DNA of 64,000 nt, from NCBI GenBank assembly GCA_045106985.1, contig JBGCFQ010000024.1:1-64000 (forward strand), in the 5' to 3' direction. A program made the translations under genes and the position numbers. The notes under the pieces are model-generated. The model had not been told where the DNA came from. It saw only the letters and a program-made list of their open reading frames with translations, and ran no database searches. Shown here piece by piece: positions 45,245 through 54,981 of this stretch. The first letter of the stretch is position 1, and each line of letters opens with the position of its first letter. Source of the stretch: JAUIET01 sp045106985. GTDB lineage: Bacteria > Pseudomonadota > Gammaproteobacteria > Pseudomonadales > JAUIET01.

Positions 45245-45334
45245 GCATAGTTGGCTTGAGCATAGTTGGCTTGAGCACAGTTGGCTTGAGCATAGCCGGT
45301 TTGAACTTAACCGGTTTGGGAATAGTCAGCTTCG
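45245..45334. repeat. 15-base minisatellite at the 3' end of the monooxygenase gene
   Basis: Three or four near-identical 15-base units (gcatagttggcttga type) at 45245-45304 are followed by two degenerate units that run into the stop and last codons of the Baeyer-Villiger monooxygenase. The array seems to have grown from the gene's own 3' end. Confidence 0.8.
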
Positions 45335-47214
45335 TTAATTCCTTTCGTCCACTGCCAATACTCATAAGCCGCCCATGGCATGTTAACCGCAACCCGGCCT
45401 GAATCTTCGAGGCGGTAAAAACCATGCACATTCGGGTGCGACCAAACCATGCCTGCAAGGGTGCTGTCTAATCGGTCTTCGTAATCGTCTGCCACTTCCC
45501 GCTTACATTCCAACGCTTTAATTTCTTTCTCGCACATTAACTTCAGCGCGTTCATAACATAACGCACTTGGCATTCGGAAATAAGAATCACATTGCCTGT
45601 GTGCGCAACGTTGGTATTGGGTCCATACAGGCAGAAAAAATTGGGAAACGACGGCATTGTCATGCCGAGGTAAGCCTGAGGCACGGTTGACCAGTACTCT
45701 GACAAATGCGTATTGTCTTTACCGATCACTTCCATTGGCCAAACAAATGTGTCAGTTTGAAACCCGGTTGCCCATACAATAACGTCTGCATCAATTTTTT
45801 GCCCGGAAGTGCTTACCAAGCCGGTAGGTGTTATTTCACTAACGCCTTCGGCAATTAAATGCACATGCTCTTTTTGCAGCGTTGTAAGCCATGTTCCATT
45901 GTCTTGCAATATTCGTGTTCCAAACGGCGGGTACTGCGGTATCACTTTATCGAGTAAGTCTTCATCGCTCACCTGGCTTGTAATATAGGCCGTTAGGTTG
46001 TCTCGCATAGCGCGATTAAGCTTGCTGCACGAAAGACCGCCGTCGTCCCACTCCGGATCTATGGCTACTAAGGCCGCAGACTTGTCGAGCATAGGCCAAA
46101 GACTAATAAATCGATACCAACGCGCGTAGCCAGGAATGTTGTCGAAGCACCAGTTATGCTCTTCGCTAACTTCATTGTGGTAACCAGGGTTAGAAATCAT
46201 CCATTGTGGCGTACGTTGAAAAACAGTTACATTTTTAGCGGCTTTTGCGAGCTCGGGTACCATTTGGAAGGCAGTAGCGCCGGCTCCTACAACCACAACC
46301 CGTTTGTTATCCAGGCTTACAGCGTCGTCCCATTGAGCGGTATGCATTTGGTCGCCAGCAAAAGAGTCTCGCCCACGTACATTAGGTATCTTCGGTCGAT
46401 TAAGTTGGCCTACCGCGCTGACTATCGTACTGGCTACAGCGTGTTGAGTAGCCCCATCTTTGTTGTACTTTAGTGTCCACTCTGAACTTTTTTCGCTCCA
46501 CTTTAGAGACTCGATTTCTGTATTGAATTGAATTTTACTCAGTAGTTCGTGTTTTTTAGCGATGTCTGAAAAATAAGCAATCAGTTCTTGGTGTTGACCA
46601 AATTCGTGCTTCCAGCGGTAATCAGGTTCAAAAGAATAGGAATAGGCGTGGCTGCTTATATCGACTCTGCAGCCGGGGTAGCGATTCTCAAACCATGTAC
46701 CGCCCACGCCATCATTCTTTTCAAAAATCTGAAAGGCAATGCCTGCCTCTTGCAGCTTAATGGCCATTAGCAGGCCTGACATACCTGCACCGATGATAGC
46801 AACCTTGAGTGCCGCTTTATCTACCGCTTCTGGGTCAACCCTTACTCGTTTTCTATCTTCTCCAGCGGCGGCTAACTCCTCTATCAACATCTCGCGGTGG
46901 CTGGGCGCTATTTCAGTTTCTCCAACGCAAAATGCCAGCATCTGTGCGATGGTTTCATCAGTAAGCGCAGCCTCAGCCGTTGGCGAAGCGGCAGTGCCTT
47001 GGGTAATACAATCCAACACCCTTTGCCGTACCTTGGCTTGCTCTTCTTCGCTTAAACCGCACTGAATGTCCATCATCATCGGCCGCTGCGGGTGAATGTC
47101 GCCTTGCAACACTGAAGTATCGCCCGTCATGTGGATGATCGACATCAGTAGCGCAGGAGCACTGGCATCATTCAAAGCTTTGTTTAGAAATTCGCTATTG
47201 GGTACACTGGGCAT
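45307..47214 (-). CDS. Baeyer-Villiger flavin monooxygenase, HAPMO-like
   Basis: A 635-residue FAD/NADPH monooxygenase that inserts oxygen next to a ketone. The FAD site is GAGMSG at 142-147, the Baeyer-Villiger fingerprint FxGxxxHxxxW is FAGDQMHTAQW at 285-295, and the NADPH site is GAGATA at 310-315. A 135-residue helical N-terminal extension is like that of 4-hydroxyacetophenone monooxygenase (about 640 residues), so it belongs to that long type. Candidate substrates are cyclic or aryl ketones, including steroid or terpenoid ketones. An SDR that could make the ketone is divergent. Confidence 0.9.
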   Translation of the reverse strand: MPSVPNSEFLNKALNDASAPALLMSIIHMTGDTSVLQGDIHPQRPMMMDIQCGLSEEEQAKVRQRVLDCITQGTAASPTAEAALTDETIAQMLAFCVGETEIAPSHREMLIEELAAAGEDRKRVRVDPEAVDKAALKVAIIGAGMSGLLMAIKLQEAGIAFQIFEKNDGVGGTWFENRYPGCRVDISSHAYSYSFEPDYRWKHEFGQHQELIAYFSDIAKKHELLSKIQFNTEIESLKWSEKSSEWTLKYNKDGATQHAVASTIVSAVGQLNRPKIPNVRGRDSFAGDQMHTAQWDDAVSLDNKRVVVVGAGATAFQMVPELAKAAKNVTVFQRTPQWMISNPGYHNEVSEEHNWCFDNIPGYARWYRFISLWPMLDKSAALVAIDPEWDDGGLSCSKLNRAMRDNLTAYITSQVSDEDLLDKVIPQYPPFGTRILQDNGTWLTTLQKEHVHLIAEGVSEITPTGLVSTSGQKIDADVIVWATGFQTDTFVWPMEVIGKDNTHLSEYWSTVPQAYLGMTMPSFPNFFCLYGPNTNVAHTGNVILISECQVRYVMNALKLMCEKEIKALECKREVADDYEDRLDSTLAGMVWSHPNVHGFYRLEDSGRVAVNMPWAAYEYWQWTKGINEADYSQTG

Positions 47215-47321
47215 ACGGCGTTCTTCATTGAATGAAAGTCTGTACGCAGCATAACGCCTAGCGCGCGAAAGCCGAAGAGGGCGAACGCTAAAATATTTTA
47301 AGTTGAGATGATGGGCCGTTT

Positions 47322-48089
47322 ATGAACCGACCAAGCAATAGCGCTGCAATCTTGATTACTGGTGCGGCCTCCGGTATTGGCCTTGCCTGTGCACGCCGTT
47401 TGGCGGCAGAGGGTAGGCCAGTGGCGTTGTGGGACTTAAATGCCGCTAAAGCTGAGGATATGGCGAGTGAACTACAAGACCTTACTGGCAGCCGTTGTGT
47501 GGGAATGTCGGTGGACGTGCGCGATACGGAGGCACTGGCCAGTGTAGTTGATACTTGCCGTGCTGAAATAGGATCATTCAGTGGTTTCGTTCATGCTGCT
47601 GGCGTGTCTGGCGTAGGAACTATTGCAGACCTAACTCCCAAGATGTGGAATGACATAATAGCCGTCAACTTAACCGCGTTTCCATTTCTCGTGCAGGCGC
47701 TTCTTCCCGATATAATTGCCGCAGACAATGCCGCAATCGTCGGTATAGCCTCTATTAACGCTCAGTTGGGGAATGCAATGAACCCAACTTACAGTGCTAG
47801 CAAAGCTGGTATGCAAGGTCTTATGCGCGCATTGGCTGATGAGCTAGGGTCACATAACATCCGTATTAACACTGTGTCGCCGGGTCAAATTCGCACACCT
47901 ATGTTAGAGCCAAGCCTGAATGCGGTTGAGGGTCTGGAACAGTCTTTTGAGCGGCGAATATTCCTGGGCCGCCTGGGGCTTGCAGACGAAGTTGCAGCCG
48001 CAGTGCAGTTTTTGCTCTCTGCCGACGCCAGCTATATCACAGCACAGGACCTGGTTGTTGACGGCGGAAATGTCCCATCGCAACGCTAG
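47322..48089 (+). CDS. SDR family oxidoreductase
   Basis: A 255-residue classical SDR with TGAASGIGLACA, HAAGVSG in the NNAG position, ASINAQLG, the catalytic TYSASKAG and the end QDLVVDGGN. It is divergent from the Baeyer-Villiger monooxygenase with about 107 bases between, which suggests that it oxidises an alcohol to the ketone used by that enzyme. That link is inference. Confidence 0.87.
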   Translation: MNRPSNSAAILITGAASGIGLACARRLAAEGRPVALWDLNAAKAEDMASELQDLTGSRCVGMSVDVRDTEALASVVDTCRAEIGSFSGFVHAAGVSGVGTIADLTPKMWNDIIAVNLTAFPFLVQALLPDIIAADNAAIVGIASINAQLGNAMNPTYSASKAGMQGLMRALADELGSHNIRINTVSPGQIRTPMLEPSLNAVEGLEQSFERRIFLGRLGLADEVAAAVQFLLSADASYITAQDLVVDGGNVPSQR

Positions 48090-48175
48090 TGACAGAGAGA
48101 TTTGACGCTCTAAACTACTGTAAATTAAGGTCAAATACCCTTGAGTATAGAGGCGTAGAAGGGCAGGATAACAGT

Positions 48176-48415
48176 ATGAATTTACCTCTAGTAACAGTAT
48201 TTCTGGCGTGGGCACGGAAACTTCGGTTTAAGCAGCTGTTTTTCTTAACGGGCGCTTTGTTCATAGCCGATCTGTTCATACCGGATATTTTGCCCTTTGC
48301 CGATGAAATACTCTTGGGTCTGGCTACTCTTGTATTTGCAAATTGGAAGGACGGACGCCAAACAGGCGATGTTGCTGAGATCGTTGAAACCGAAGACAAC
48401 AGTCGTTCTGTGTAG
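48176..48415 (+). CDS. DUF6116-type small membrane protein
   Basis: A 79-residue protein with one or two membrane helices: LRFKQLFFLTGALFIADLF and then ILPFADEILLGLATLVFAN. The pattern LRFxxLFxLTxALFxxDLxIPD with PFADEILL is that of DUF6116 proteins, whose function is unknown. The frame is open from 48089, but AGGA lies eight bases before the ATG at 48176. Confidence 0.75.
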   Translation: MNLPLVTVFLAWARKLRFKQLFFLTGALFIADLFIPDILPFADEILLGLATLVFANWKDGRQTGDVAEIVETEDNSRSV

Positions 48416-48497
48416 CAGCATTACTTATTTCCTGACTTAGTTCTTCACTAGCCGCTTTGGTTAGCTCTACACTTAGGGCTTCTCTCAATCACTTCGC

Positions 48498-50405
48498 TTG
48501 TGTGGCGGCAGACCTATCGTTTTGTTTACCCAATTGCTTAAACCTGTTCTTGTTTTGGTAGCGTTAGCGACCATTTTCCTTTTGTTTCGTTCTTCCGAAC
48601 CTTCACCTCATTGTGTTCATGTTGGTGATTCGTTGCAGGTTTGCGTTAACAGCGACATGGCAAGAACGCCGCAAAATCAGCAGCCGCGCTTTGAGCATGA
48701 TCAGTTCGATTTGTCGAAAGCGTCTGGAATCCATCTTCAGGCCGCTAGGAACGAAACAATAGCGTTTCAACTAACCGTTCGCCGCACTGGCTGGTCTACT
48801 GAGCAGAACATTCAGGTCAATGTTTCCGATCTAATCGCTGTTGATAGCTCGCAACCGGCGGCGATCAGTTCGGATAAAAATATTCAGCTTTTTGAAGCCT
48901 GGTATCACCCTATAGAAAAAGGCGGGCATCGCTGGGGAGCCGACAGTGATGTACTGCCGTGGCCAGGAATGTATCCTGACCTTTTGCTGCCGGAATACGC
49001 CACCTGTGACGACCGTAGTAAAAAGATACGAAGCGACTTTTACGCACCGAAAAACATACGCTTCAACTCGACTATCTGGGCTGATGTATATATACCCACT
49101 AATCAATCACCTGGTTCCTACTCAGGAAGCGTAACTGTTCGCAGCGACACCGGCAGCCGAGTTGAGATACCGCTCACCCTGACTGTGTGGAATGCCAAGC
49201 TTCCTGAAAGACCGAGTATCGACGCTGTAGGGGAGTTGTATCGAACCTACGGGCTGGAAGGCGCCGGTAAAGACAGAACGACCGCACGTTGGCGCGAAAT
49301 GGCTCATTGCTATCAACAATTGGCGCACCAGCACAGAATGATCTTTATCGAACGTTTCGACGATCTTGATCAAATTAACTGGTCAAGCTATCGAGCCTAT
49401 GCCGATCCTATCTTGGATGGCAGCTTGTTCAGCCCGGAGAATGGTTACTCAGGAACCGGACTGAATGTTCCTGTCCACTTGTGGCGCACGCCGTGGGAGC
49501 AAGATTTCGACATAGTACTAAAAGAGCCAGTAGCGGAAGAAGCGTTACAAGACTTTGAGAGAATGGCAAGGCGCTGGCATAAGGAAGTTTTGCAGCAGAG
49601 TTGGAATCAAACGGATTATTTTGCCTATGTGTTTGATGAAATCGTGGGCCGTACAGATGAGAGCGCCGAGGATGATCAGACTAAAAATTATTTGTTGATG
49701 GCCCGCAATGCCGTTAATGATGTACAGCAAGCCTTGGATAAGGGCACCGCAGGCCCAATGATCGACCTGATTTGGACCAGCCATTCCAATGCCGTGCAGT
49801 GGCAGGGACATCCGGAACTGGACCTGTCAGAAGTGGTTCGCTTTTGGGCGCCCAACGCGGGCGCGGCGTCAACGGAGTTTTTAGCTGAACAGAAAAAGAA
49901 GGGGCACCGCACTTGGTTTTATCACGACGGTCACCCTGCAATTGGAGCGCACAGTGTAAATTCATCGGGTATAGAAATGCGGACCTGGGGCGTTGTTACT
50001 GCACGCTATGGACTGGATGGAAACTTTATGTGGGCGCTTAACTTGGGGCAAGACGATGCGCCATTTCGCCAACCAAACTACCTGTTAGGTGATGATCGCT
50101 ATGGCAACGGTGTGTTGGTATATCCAGGTAATCAGCTGCCAAAAATCGATTACCCTGCGTCTCCTGGGCCGTTACCGTCAATGCGCTTGAAGGCGTGGCG
50201 CAGAGGCTTGCAGGATGCAGAACTGGTTTTTCTGGCAAAGGAAAACGGGCACACTGCAAAGGCTGATTTGCTACTTAAGGAACTGATTCCCAGTGCCTTG
50301 GCCGACGCTCTTGAAGCTGGCCATAAAAAAGCACAGTGGTCTTTTGATGAGGCCGATTGGATCGAGTTTCGTTTGGCGTTACTGAAACTGGCCAGTAAGA
50401 CTTGA
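48498..50405 (+). CDS. DUF4091 domain protein, glycoside-hydrolase-like, membrane-anchored
   Basis: A 635-residue protein with an N-terminal hydrophobic anchor (about residues 12-30), a beta-rich segment, a TIM-barrel-like middle with FAYVFDEIVGR, and a C-terminal DUF4091 with GNGVLVYPG and MRLKAWRRGLQDAELVFLA. Such proteins are regarded as possible glycosidases acting outside the inner membrane, with no firm substrate. The start is uncertain: no ATG lies before the anchor and the frame begins at a TTG. It is convergent with the DUF3999 gene, seven bases between stops. Confidence 0.75.
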   Translation: MCGGRPIVLFTQLLKPVLVLVALATIFLLFRSSEPSPHCVHVGDSLQVCVNSDMARTPQNQQPRFEHDQFDLSKASGIHLQAARNETIAFQLTVRRTGWSTEQNIQVNVSDLIAVDSSQPAAISSDKNIQLFEAWYHPIEKGGHRWGADSDVLPWPGMYPDLLLPEYATCDDRSKKIRSDFYAPKNIRFNSTIWADVYIPTNQSPGSYSGSVTVRSDTGSRVEIPLTLTVWNAKLPERPSIDAVGELYRTYGLEGAGKDRTTARWREMAHCYQQLAHQHRMIFIERFDDLDQINWSSYRAYADPILDGSLFSPENGYSGTGLNVPVHLWRTPWEQDFDIVLKEPVAEEALQDFERMARRWHKEVLQQSWNQTDYFAYVFDEIVGRTDESAEDDQTKNYLLMARNAVNDVQQALDKGTAGPMIDLIWTSHSNAVQWQGHPELDLSEVVRFWAPNAGAASTEFLAEQKKKGHRTWFYHDGHPAIGAHSVNSSGIEMRTWGVVTARYGLDGNFMWALNLGQDDAPFRQPNYLLGDDRYGNGVLVYPGNQLPKIDYPASPGPLPSMRLKAWRRGLQDAELVFLAKENGHTAKADLLLKELIPSALADALEAGHKKAQWSFDEADWIEFRLALLKLASKT

Positions 50406-50412
50406 TTTGCGT

Positions 50413-51825
50413 TTAACGCGTGGCGCTCATCTCTCTGAACAGAGACAAAGCCATTCGCGCCGTGAGCAATACAGCTAAACCCAGAACTATCCATAACAAC
50501 CAGCTCATCCACTCATTGCTTTCTTGTTGAGTCCGCTCTACTCCGCCTGCTTCTTCGCGCTCGCCTATGGTAACGGTTGTTGCTAGATCAGCTTGCTGTT
50601 TGTTGGTTATCAAATCAGCCAGCGTGTTTTGAGCAGCACCTGCATCAATGTTGCCCCATACCAATGAGTAGGGCGCATTGCCATTCGCATAGAACAGCAA
50701 TTCGTTTGCGCTAAACCCCAACTTGATTGTGGGTGGTTGGCCGATAGGTTTATCCGATTCAAACCACCATTCTTGATAAAACTGAGATGGTAGCTTTATG
50801 GTGGTGCTGGGTTTTATATTTTCATTTGCTTCCAGGGTATGTTGCTGAAGGTTTGTAACCAGCTTACGTTTTTGATCCCAACCTTTGTTGCTCGCGTACA
50901 GGTCACCCCTGATGACTTGATTCGATGTGGCCGGTACAAGACGTAGCTCTCGAGCGTGAGCGCTTTTGGGCAGCTGGAAGGCGTAAACATTTTCGCCGCC
51001 TTGTTTGGCTGTACTCAAAGTGCCAAACTCATGCCACTGTGTTTTTGCATGTCGCTTTTGATTATACAAACCCGTTACTGAGGTTAGTTGAAAGTTATTT
51101 CGTTCACCGTCTACGGTTATTCTTAGGAAACGCTTACCTGTGGGGATTGAGTCAAGAGTTTGCCATTCAGCAGAATCACCAGTACGCGCTAATTTTTGCG
51201 TAAGCTTACGGCCGGTGCCAAATTCCTTAACTGAGTTAACCGCTTCAACGCTTACCGCAAGCAGTTGTGAGTCTGGTACGCCAGTCCATTGAAGAAGGAG
51301 TCGATCGATTCCCAGTGCTTGTTGCTCGGCTGAGAGCTCGACAACATAGTCATTGTAGGTTTCTGCCACCGCAATCGTTTCTCGGGTTTGGCGCGTTGAG
51401 GTGCCGCTTGCCGAGTGTGATTGCTCTGTTGCGGTAACCGTTTTAGAGCGTCCTTGTTGTACTGAACGAAAAGTGCTGAAGCTAAGTACAGTGTTGTGCT
51501 CCTCCAGGCTTACGGGCACCTCTCGAATCCATTGCGGTAACTCAACACCATTGCTATCCAGCACTTTAATGTCGCCCAGATCCTGCCTGGCTGAGTCCAG
51601 CAAGTGATCCGGAGTCAAAGCAAGGCGCTGAACTTTGGCATCGCTGGCGGAGAGGGTTGCCCTCCAGGCGTATGCCTGTTCGGGATTTGTTATCGATTCG
51701 TCGCTGGCCTGTGCCGAGACGCTAAGTACAATCGTCGCCATGAATGGTAAACATGTTTTGGATAGAGTCGTCACCAAAACAGGCGCCTTGCTTAGAAAGC
51801 TCTCGTTTAGCAGGATGGATTTCAT
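50413..51825 (-). CDS. DUF3999 family protein
   Basis: A 470-residue exported protein: a signal peptide ending near residue 40 (VSAQA), a long beta-rich periplasmic part with GDIKVLDSNGVELPQWI, and one C-terminal helix (WLLWIVLGLAVLLTARMAL). It is the usual partner of DUF2339 proteins, and the DUF2339 gene lies only nine bases upstream. The pair is a conserved membrane module of unknown role in proteobacteria. A GAGG precedes the ATG. Confidence 0.85.
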   Translation of the reverse strand: MKSILLNESFLSKAPVLVTTLSKTCLPFMATIVLSVSAQASDESITNPEQAYAWRATLSASDAKVQRLALTPDHLLDSARQDLGDIKVLDSNGVELPQWIREVPVSLEEHNTVLSFSTFRSVQQGRSKTVTATEQSHSASGTSTRQTRETIAVAETYNDYVVELSAEQQALGIDRLLLQWTGVPDSQLLAVSVEAVNSVKEFGTGRKLTQKLARTGDSAEWQTLDSIPTGKRFLRITVDGERNNFQLTSVTGLYNQKRHAKTQWHEFGTLSTAKQGGENVYAFQLPKSAHARELRLVPATSNQVIRGDLYASNKGWDQKRKLVTNLQQHTLEANENIKPSTTIKLPSQFYQEWWFESDKPIGQPPTIKLGFSANELLFYANGNAPYSLVWGNIDAGAAQNTLADLITNKQQADLATTVTIGEREEAGGVERTQQESNEWMSWLLWIVLGLAVLLTARMALSLFREMSATR

Positions 51826-51834
51826 AGCTGTACC

Positions 51835-54663
51835 TCAGTTCTGTCTGTCGACGGCTGAATCACTGGTGGTGTCGCCGGGGTTTGCGTTTGCGTTTACGTT
51901 TGCATTTGCGTTAGTGCTGGCTTCAGGCTCAGCTTTATTCTGCTCTTCCGCTGGCTCATCATCACTGTCGGGTATTGGCGAAAAGTAACCCAGTGCTACC
52001 AGCATTCCACCCACCACCATAAATGAAACGATGCGTTCAACAGTGCCGCTTGCATCCAGGTCAATGAAGAACATCTTCACCAAAACAACACCGATGAGGC
52101 CCGCAGCGGCAATCCACAATGGGCGTAAGCTCTTTTTAGAGGCGAACAACATGGCCGCCATGCCTATCGCCGTCCATAAGATTGAAAGCGATGTTTGAAC
52201 TTGAGCGTTACCTGCCATTAGGTTTAAGTCGAAAGGAAGGCCAGTAAAATGATGGATTGAACGCAGTAAGACCGCACTCAGCCAAACAAACACTAGCAGC
52301 CCCATGGCAATGTAAATCACGTTTGCTTGTTCGCCGACAACACGTTTGAACAGAGGCAGCGAAAGCCCGGCGGCAACAAATACCGCAATGTTAGCCAAGT
52401 CCAAAACGTTAAGAAACGGCAGGTAAGGTAGCGGGTTTGTGCTGCCGGTTTCGCTTAGATTAGACAGCAAACTCCAGCACGTTAGCAATATTAGCGCGCT
52501 GGCCGTAATCGCAGCGCGTAATGGGTCGCCAAGCCGTTGCACGGCCGGGAGCAAGCTATTCTTCGCAAGATAAATGAGCCCCAGCAATGGCACTACCACA
52601 ATTGCACGGTAAGCTGTGCCCAGCGCTGGAAGCTTATATTGCAGCAATGCAACGCCATCGTGGCTGAGTATTAACGCTGTCAGTACCAGCAGGCCTGTGT
52701 GTAGCATGCTAATCAGTCGTGTATTCCATCCTTCATTTTCGAGTTTAACTATGGCCCAGTAATTAATAGCTAACGCTAAAGGCCAAAGCAGTGCCGCAGG
52801 GCCAGCGAGAATAAATCTGTTATCCAAACTGGATGCCCAAGCCAAACACGTTAGCGTCGGCAATAAGAGCGCAGCAGTTTGTAGTGCGGGTTTCCAACCC
52901 CAGCTCCATTTGTCATTCAATAACAGCAGAGCAACGACCGTGGCAGAAACAAGAACTAACCAGACTTCAAAAGCATGTTCTATATAACGATCAATTTGTA
53001 CGCCGGCCGACAGCAACCACCAACCCATGCCCCACACGAAGAACACATAGTGAAGAAATCTAAGCTTGTGCCCTGCTGTTGCGTCAAACAGTAGTTTCGC
53101 CGACACCAAGCTTCCCAATGCGATAAACACACCCCCCATAAAGGCGGGGTTGATCCAGGCGCGCGAGCCAATGTCATCCGAATTAGCGAATAGAAAGAAG
53201 ACGCCTGCACCTATTTGTATAGCAACAGCGAACCACTGAGCGTAGTGGCGGTTTTGACGGATGGACACCCAAAGTATTCCGGCAGCCTCTAACGCCCATG
53301 TAGCGCTGGTCCAGTGCCCGTCGAGTGCGTAAGGAATAGCGAGAGTGGCAAATACAACGCCAATCGCCAGCATTGCTTCAGCCATTAAACGCAGAGGTTC
53401 GCCGCTGCGCTTCCACAAGAAACGACTAATCAGTACATAGTATGCACCCAGGGCGGCGGCGGTTAATGCAATGCCGTAGTTGTAGTCGCGAAACATAGCC
53501 ATCAATATCGATGAGGCGAATAACGGCGTTCCAAACACTAAGGTACCATCTACGATGCCCTTAAAGTTATGCTCCTGTTTTAATGCGTATAACACCCCGA
53601 GTAAGCTGTACATTACGAAGAACAACAGTAAGAAGCAGGAGGCTGCGAATCGCATGCTTGGTTGGTACTCAAACACATACCAGCTGCCGTACACCAAGAA
53701 AGTGAATCCAAAACCAAGCAAATTCAACATGCGCCACGATTTGTGCCAGGCAATAGTGAGTAGGCTGGCGTTTAGCAAGGCGTAGTAAGAAAACAGGCCT
53801 ATGTAGTTACCACTGCCGGAAGAGGCTAGGAACGGCGCTATAAATCCGCCAATTGTGGCGAACATCGCAAGCCCTCTGGCGTCTTGCCACACTGCCAACA
53901 GGGCCGTAAATACAGCGAACAGAACCAGCAATGCGAAAGCAAGACCTGACGGTAAAAGGTTCGCCAATTGATAAGCTGCAAATATGGTGATGTAGATAAC
54001 GCCTATGCCGCCACCTTGCAGAAGTAGGGCGTAAATGCGTTTTGTATTGCGCAGCCGCCAACCCATAAGCAGCAGAACAAGGCCAACTACGGCCGCGCCT
54101 ATGTAACGCAGCTGCATTGGTATCATTGAGTTTTCTGCCGCGTAGCGAAGCAGAAATGCAACGCCAAAGAAAAGCACTAAGAGGCCGATGCGTACGAATA
54201 CATTGCCGTCGGTAAAGTAAGACCAAACAACTGTTTTGATTTTGCTAAAGGCCTGGTCAGCAACACTTGGCCCACTCGCAGCTTGATTAGACTGTGCAGA
54301 AGTCGGCAGACCGAAGCCTTCAACAGGCTGGGACTGAGATTGAACGTTCCAAGGATTTTTGTATTCAACGCTTGAAGTAACGACTGGCTCAGCGACCGGT
54401 GATAGCTCGACTTGCGCTACATCTTCCTTAACAAGTTCTTGTGGTATGTCTTGCTTGGCGCTGCTGCTCGATGGCTGTTTATTCGAGCTCTCAGACACAC
54501 GCCGCTTAAGAAAATCCAGCTCTTGTCGTAGGCTGGCTATTTGATTGGAGTATTCGCGGCGCAGGAGTATTAAACCCACCACCAGGCCACAGGCGACCCC
54601 AAACGGCAGGCTGCCTGTGGTGGCGCCAAGTGCTGCAGCAATTAGTGCGAGAATTATCGGCAT
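51835..54663 (-). CDS. DUF2339 family polytopic membrane protein
   Basis: A 942-residue inner-membrane protein. The N terminus has two helices and a coiled coil (SLRQELDFLKRRV), then a linker to about residue 145, then more than twenty membrane helices. The pattern FVRIGLLVLFFGVAFLLRYA is the DUF2339 signature. The C-terminal tail is low-complexity, with Asn-Ala and Asn-Val dipeptides encoded by a hexanucleotide repeat at about 51881-51912, which could vary in length. It forms an operon with the DUF3999 gene. Confidence 0.88.
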   Translation of the reverse strand: MPIILALIAAALGATTGSLPFGVACGLVVGLILLRREYSNQIASLRQELDFLKRRVSESSNKQPSSSSAKQDIPQELVKEDVAQVELSPVAEPVVTSSVEYKNPWNVQSQSQPVEGFGLPTSAQSNQAASGPSVADQAFSKIKTVVWSYFTDGNVFVRIGLLVLFFGVAFLLRYAAENSMIPMQLRYIGAAVVGLVLLLMGWRLRNTKRIYALLLQGGGIGVIYITIFAAYQLANLLPSGLAFALLVLFAVFTALLAVWQDARGLAMFATIGGFIAPFLASSGSGNYIGLFSYYALLNASLLTIAWHKSWRMLNLLGFGFTFLVYGSWYVFEYQPSMRFAASCFLLLFFVMYSLLGVLYALKQEHNFKGIVDGTLVFGTPLFASSILMAMFRDYNYGIALTAAALGAYYVLISRFLWKRSGEPLRLMAEAMLAIGVVFATLAIPYALDGHWTSATWALEAAGILWVSIRQNRHYAQWFAVAIQIGAGVFFLFANSDDIGSRAWINPAFMGGVFIALGSLVSAKLLFDATAGHKLRFLHYVFFVWGMGWWLLSAGVQIDRYIEHAFEVWLVLVSATVVALLLLNDKWSWGWKPALQTAALLLPTLTCLAWASSLDNRFILAGPAALLWPLALAINYWAIVKLENEGWNTRLISMLHTGLLVLTALILSHDGVALLQYKLPALGTAYRAIVVVPLLGLIYLAKNSLLPAVQRLGDPLRAAITASALILLTCWSLLSNLSETGSTNPLPYLPFLNVLDLANIAVFVAAGLSLPLFKRVVGEQANVIYIAMGLLVFVWLSAVLLRSIHHFTGLPFDLNLMAGNAQVQTSLSILWTAIGMAAMLFASKKSLRPLWIAAAGLIGVVLVKMFFIDLDASGTVERIVSFMVVGGMLVALGYFSPIPDSDDEPAEEQNKAEPEASTNANANVNANANPGDTTSDSAVDRQN

Positions 54664-54981
54664 GGCGATGCTTCCATCAGAAGTTAGACCTTAGAAGAAG
54701 TATGGTCGAAAGAAGCTAATTACTCTACTTACTTGGTGTAAGGTTGTATTCAATGCCCTTCAAGGTATTGAGGGTTAATACCTTGGGCCTTGTTGCTCGT
54801 CTAGTTCGGAGTGCCTGCAGATCTACAGACACATCCTAAGTGCCCAGCAAAAGCTTGGTGAGAGCTTCATAGCCAGGCTGCCGAAGTAGTGAGCCAAATA
54901 GGCGTAGCAAGAAAGAAACAGCATCCCTTCTGGCTGCGCCACTAGAACCCAGGTTAGTTGAATTCTAGTCTCCGCACTTTT
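54664..54981. other. Intergenic region with one hairpin
   Basis: About 320 bases between two minus-strand genes. A perfect nine-base inverted repeat, CAAGGTATT and AATACCTTG with a seven-base loop, lies at 54761-54785 and may end the molybdenum hydroxylase transcript, though no T-run follows. Nothing else was seen. Confidence 0.45.

Noticed and set aside
45237..45458. A frame with Leu-Lys-Pro-Thr repeats on the minus strand
   Set aside because: It is only the translation of the 15-base minisatellite out of frame with the monooxygenase.
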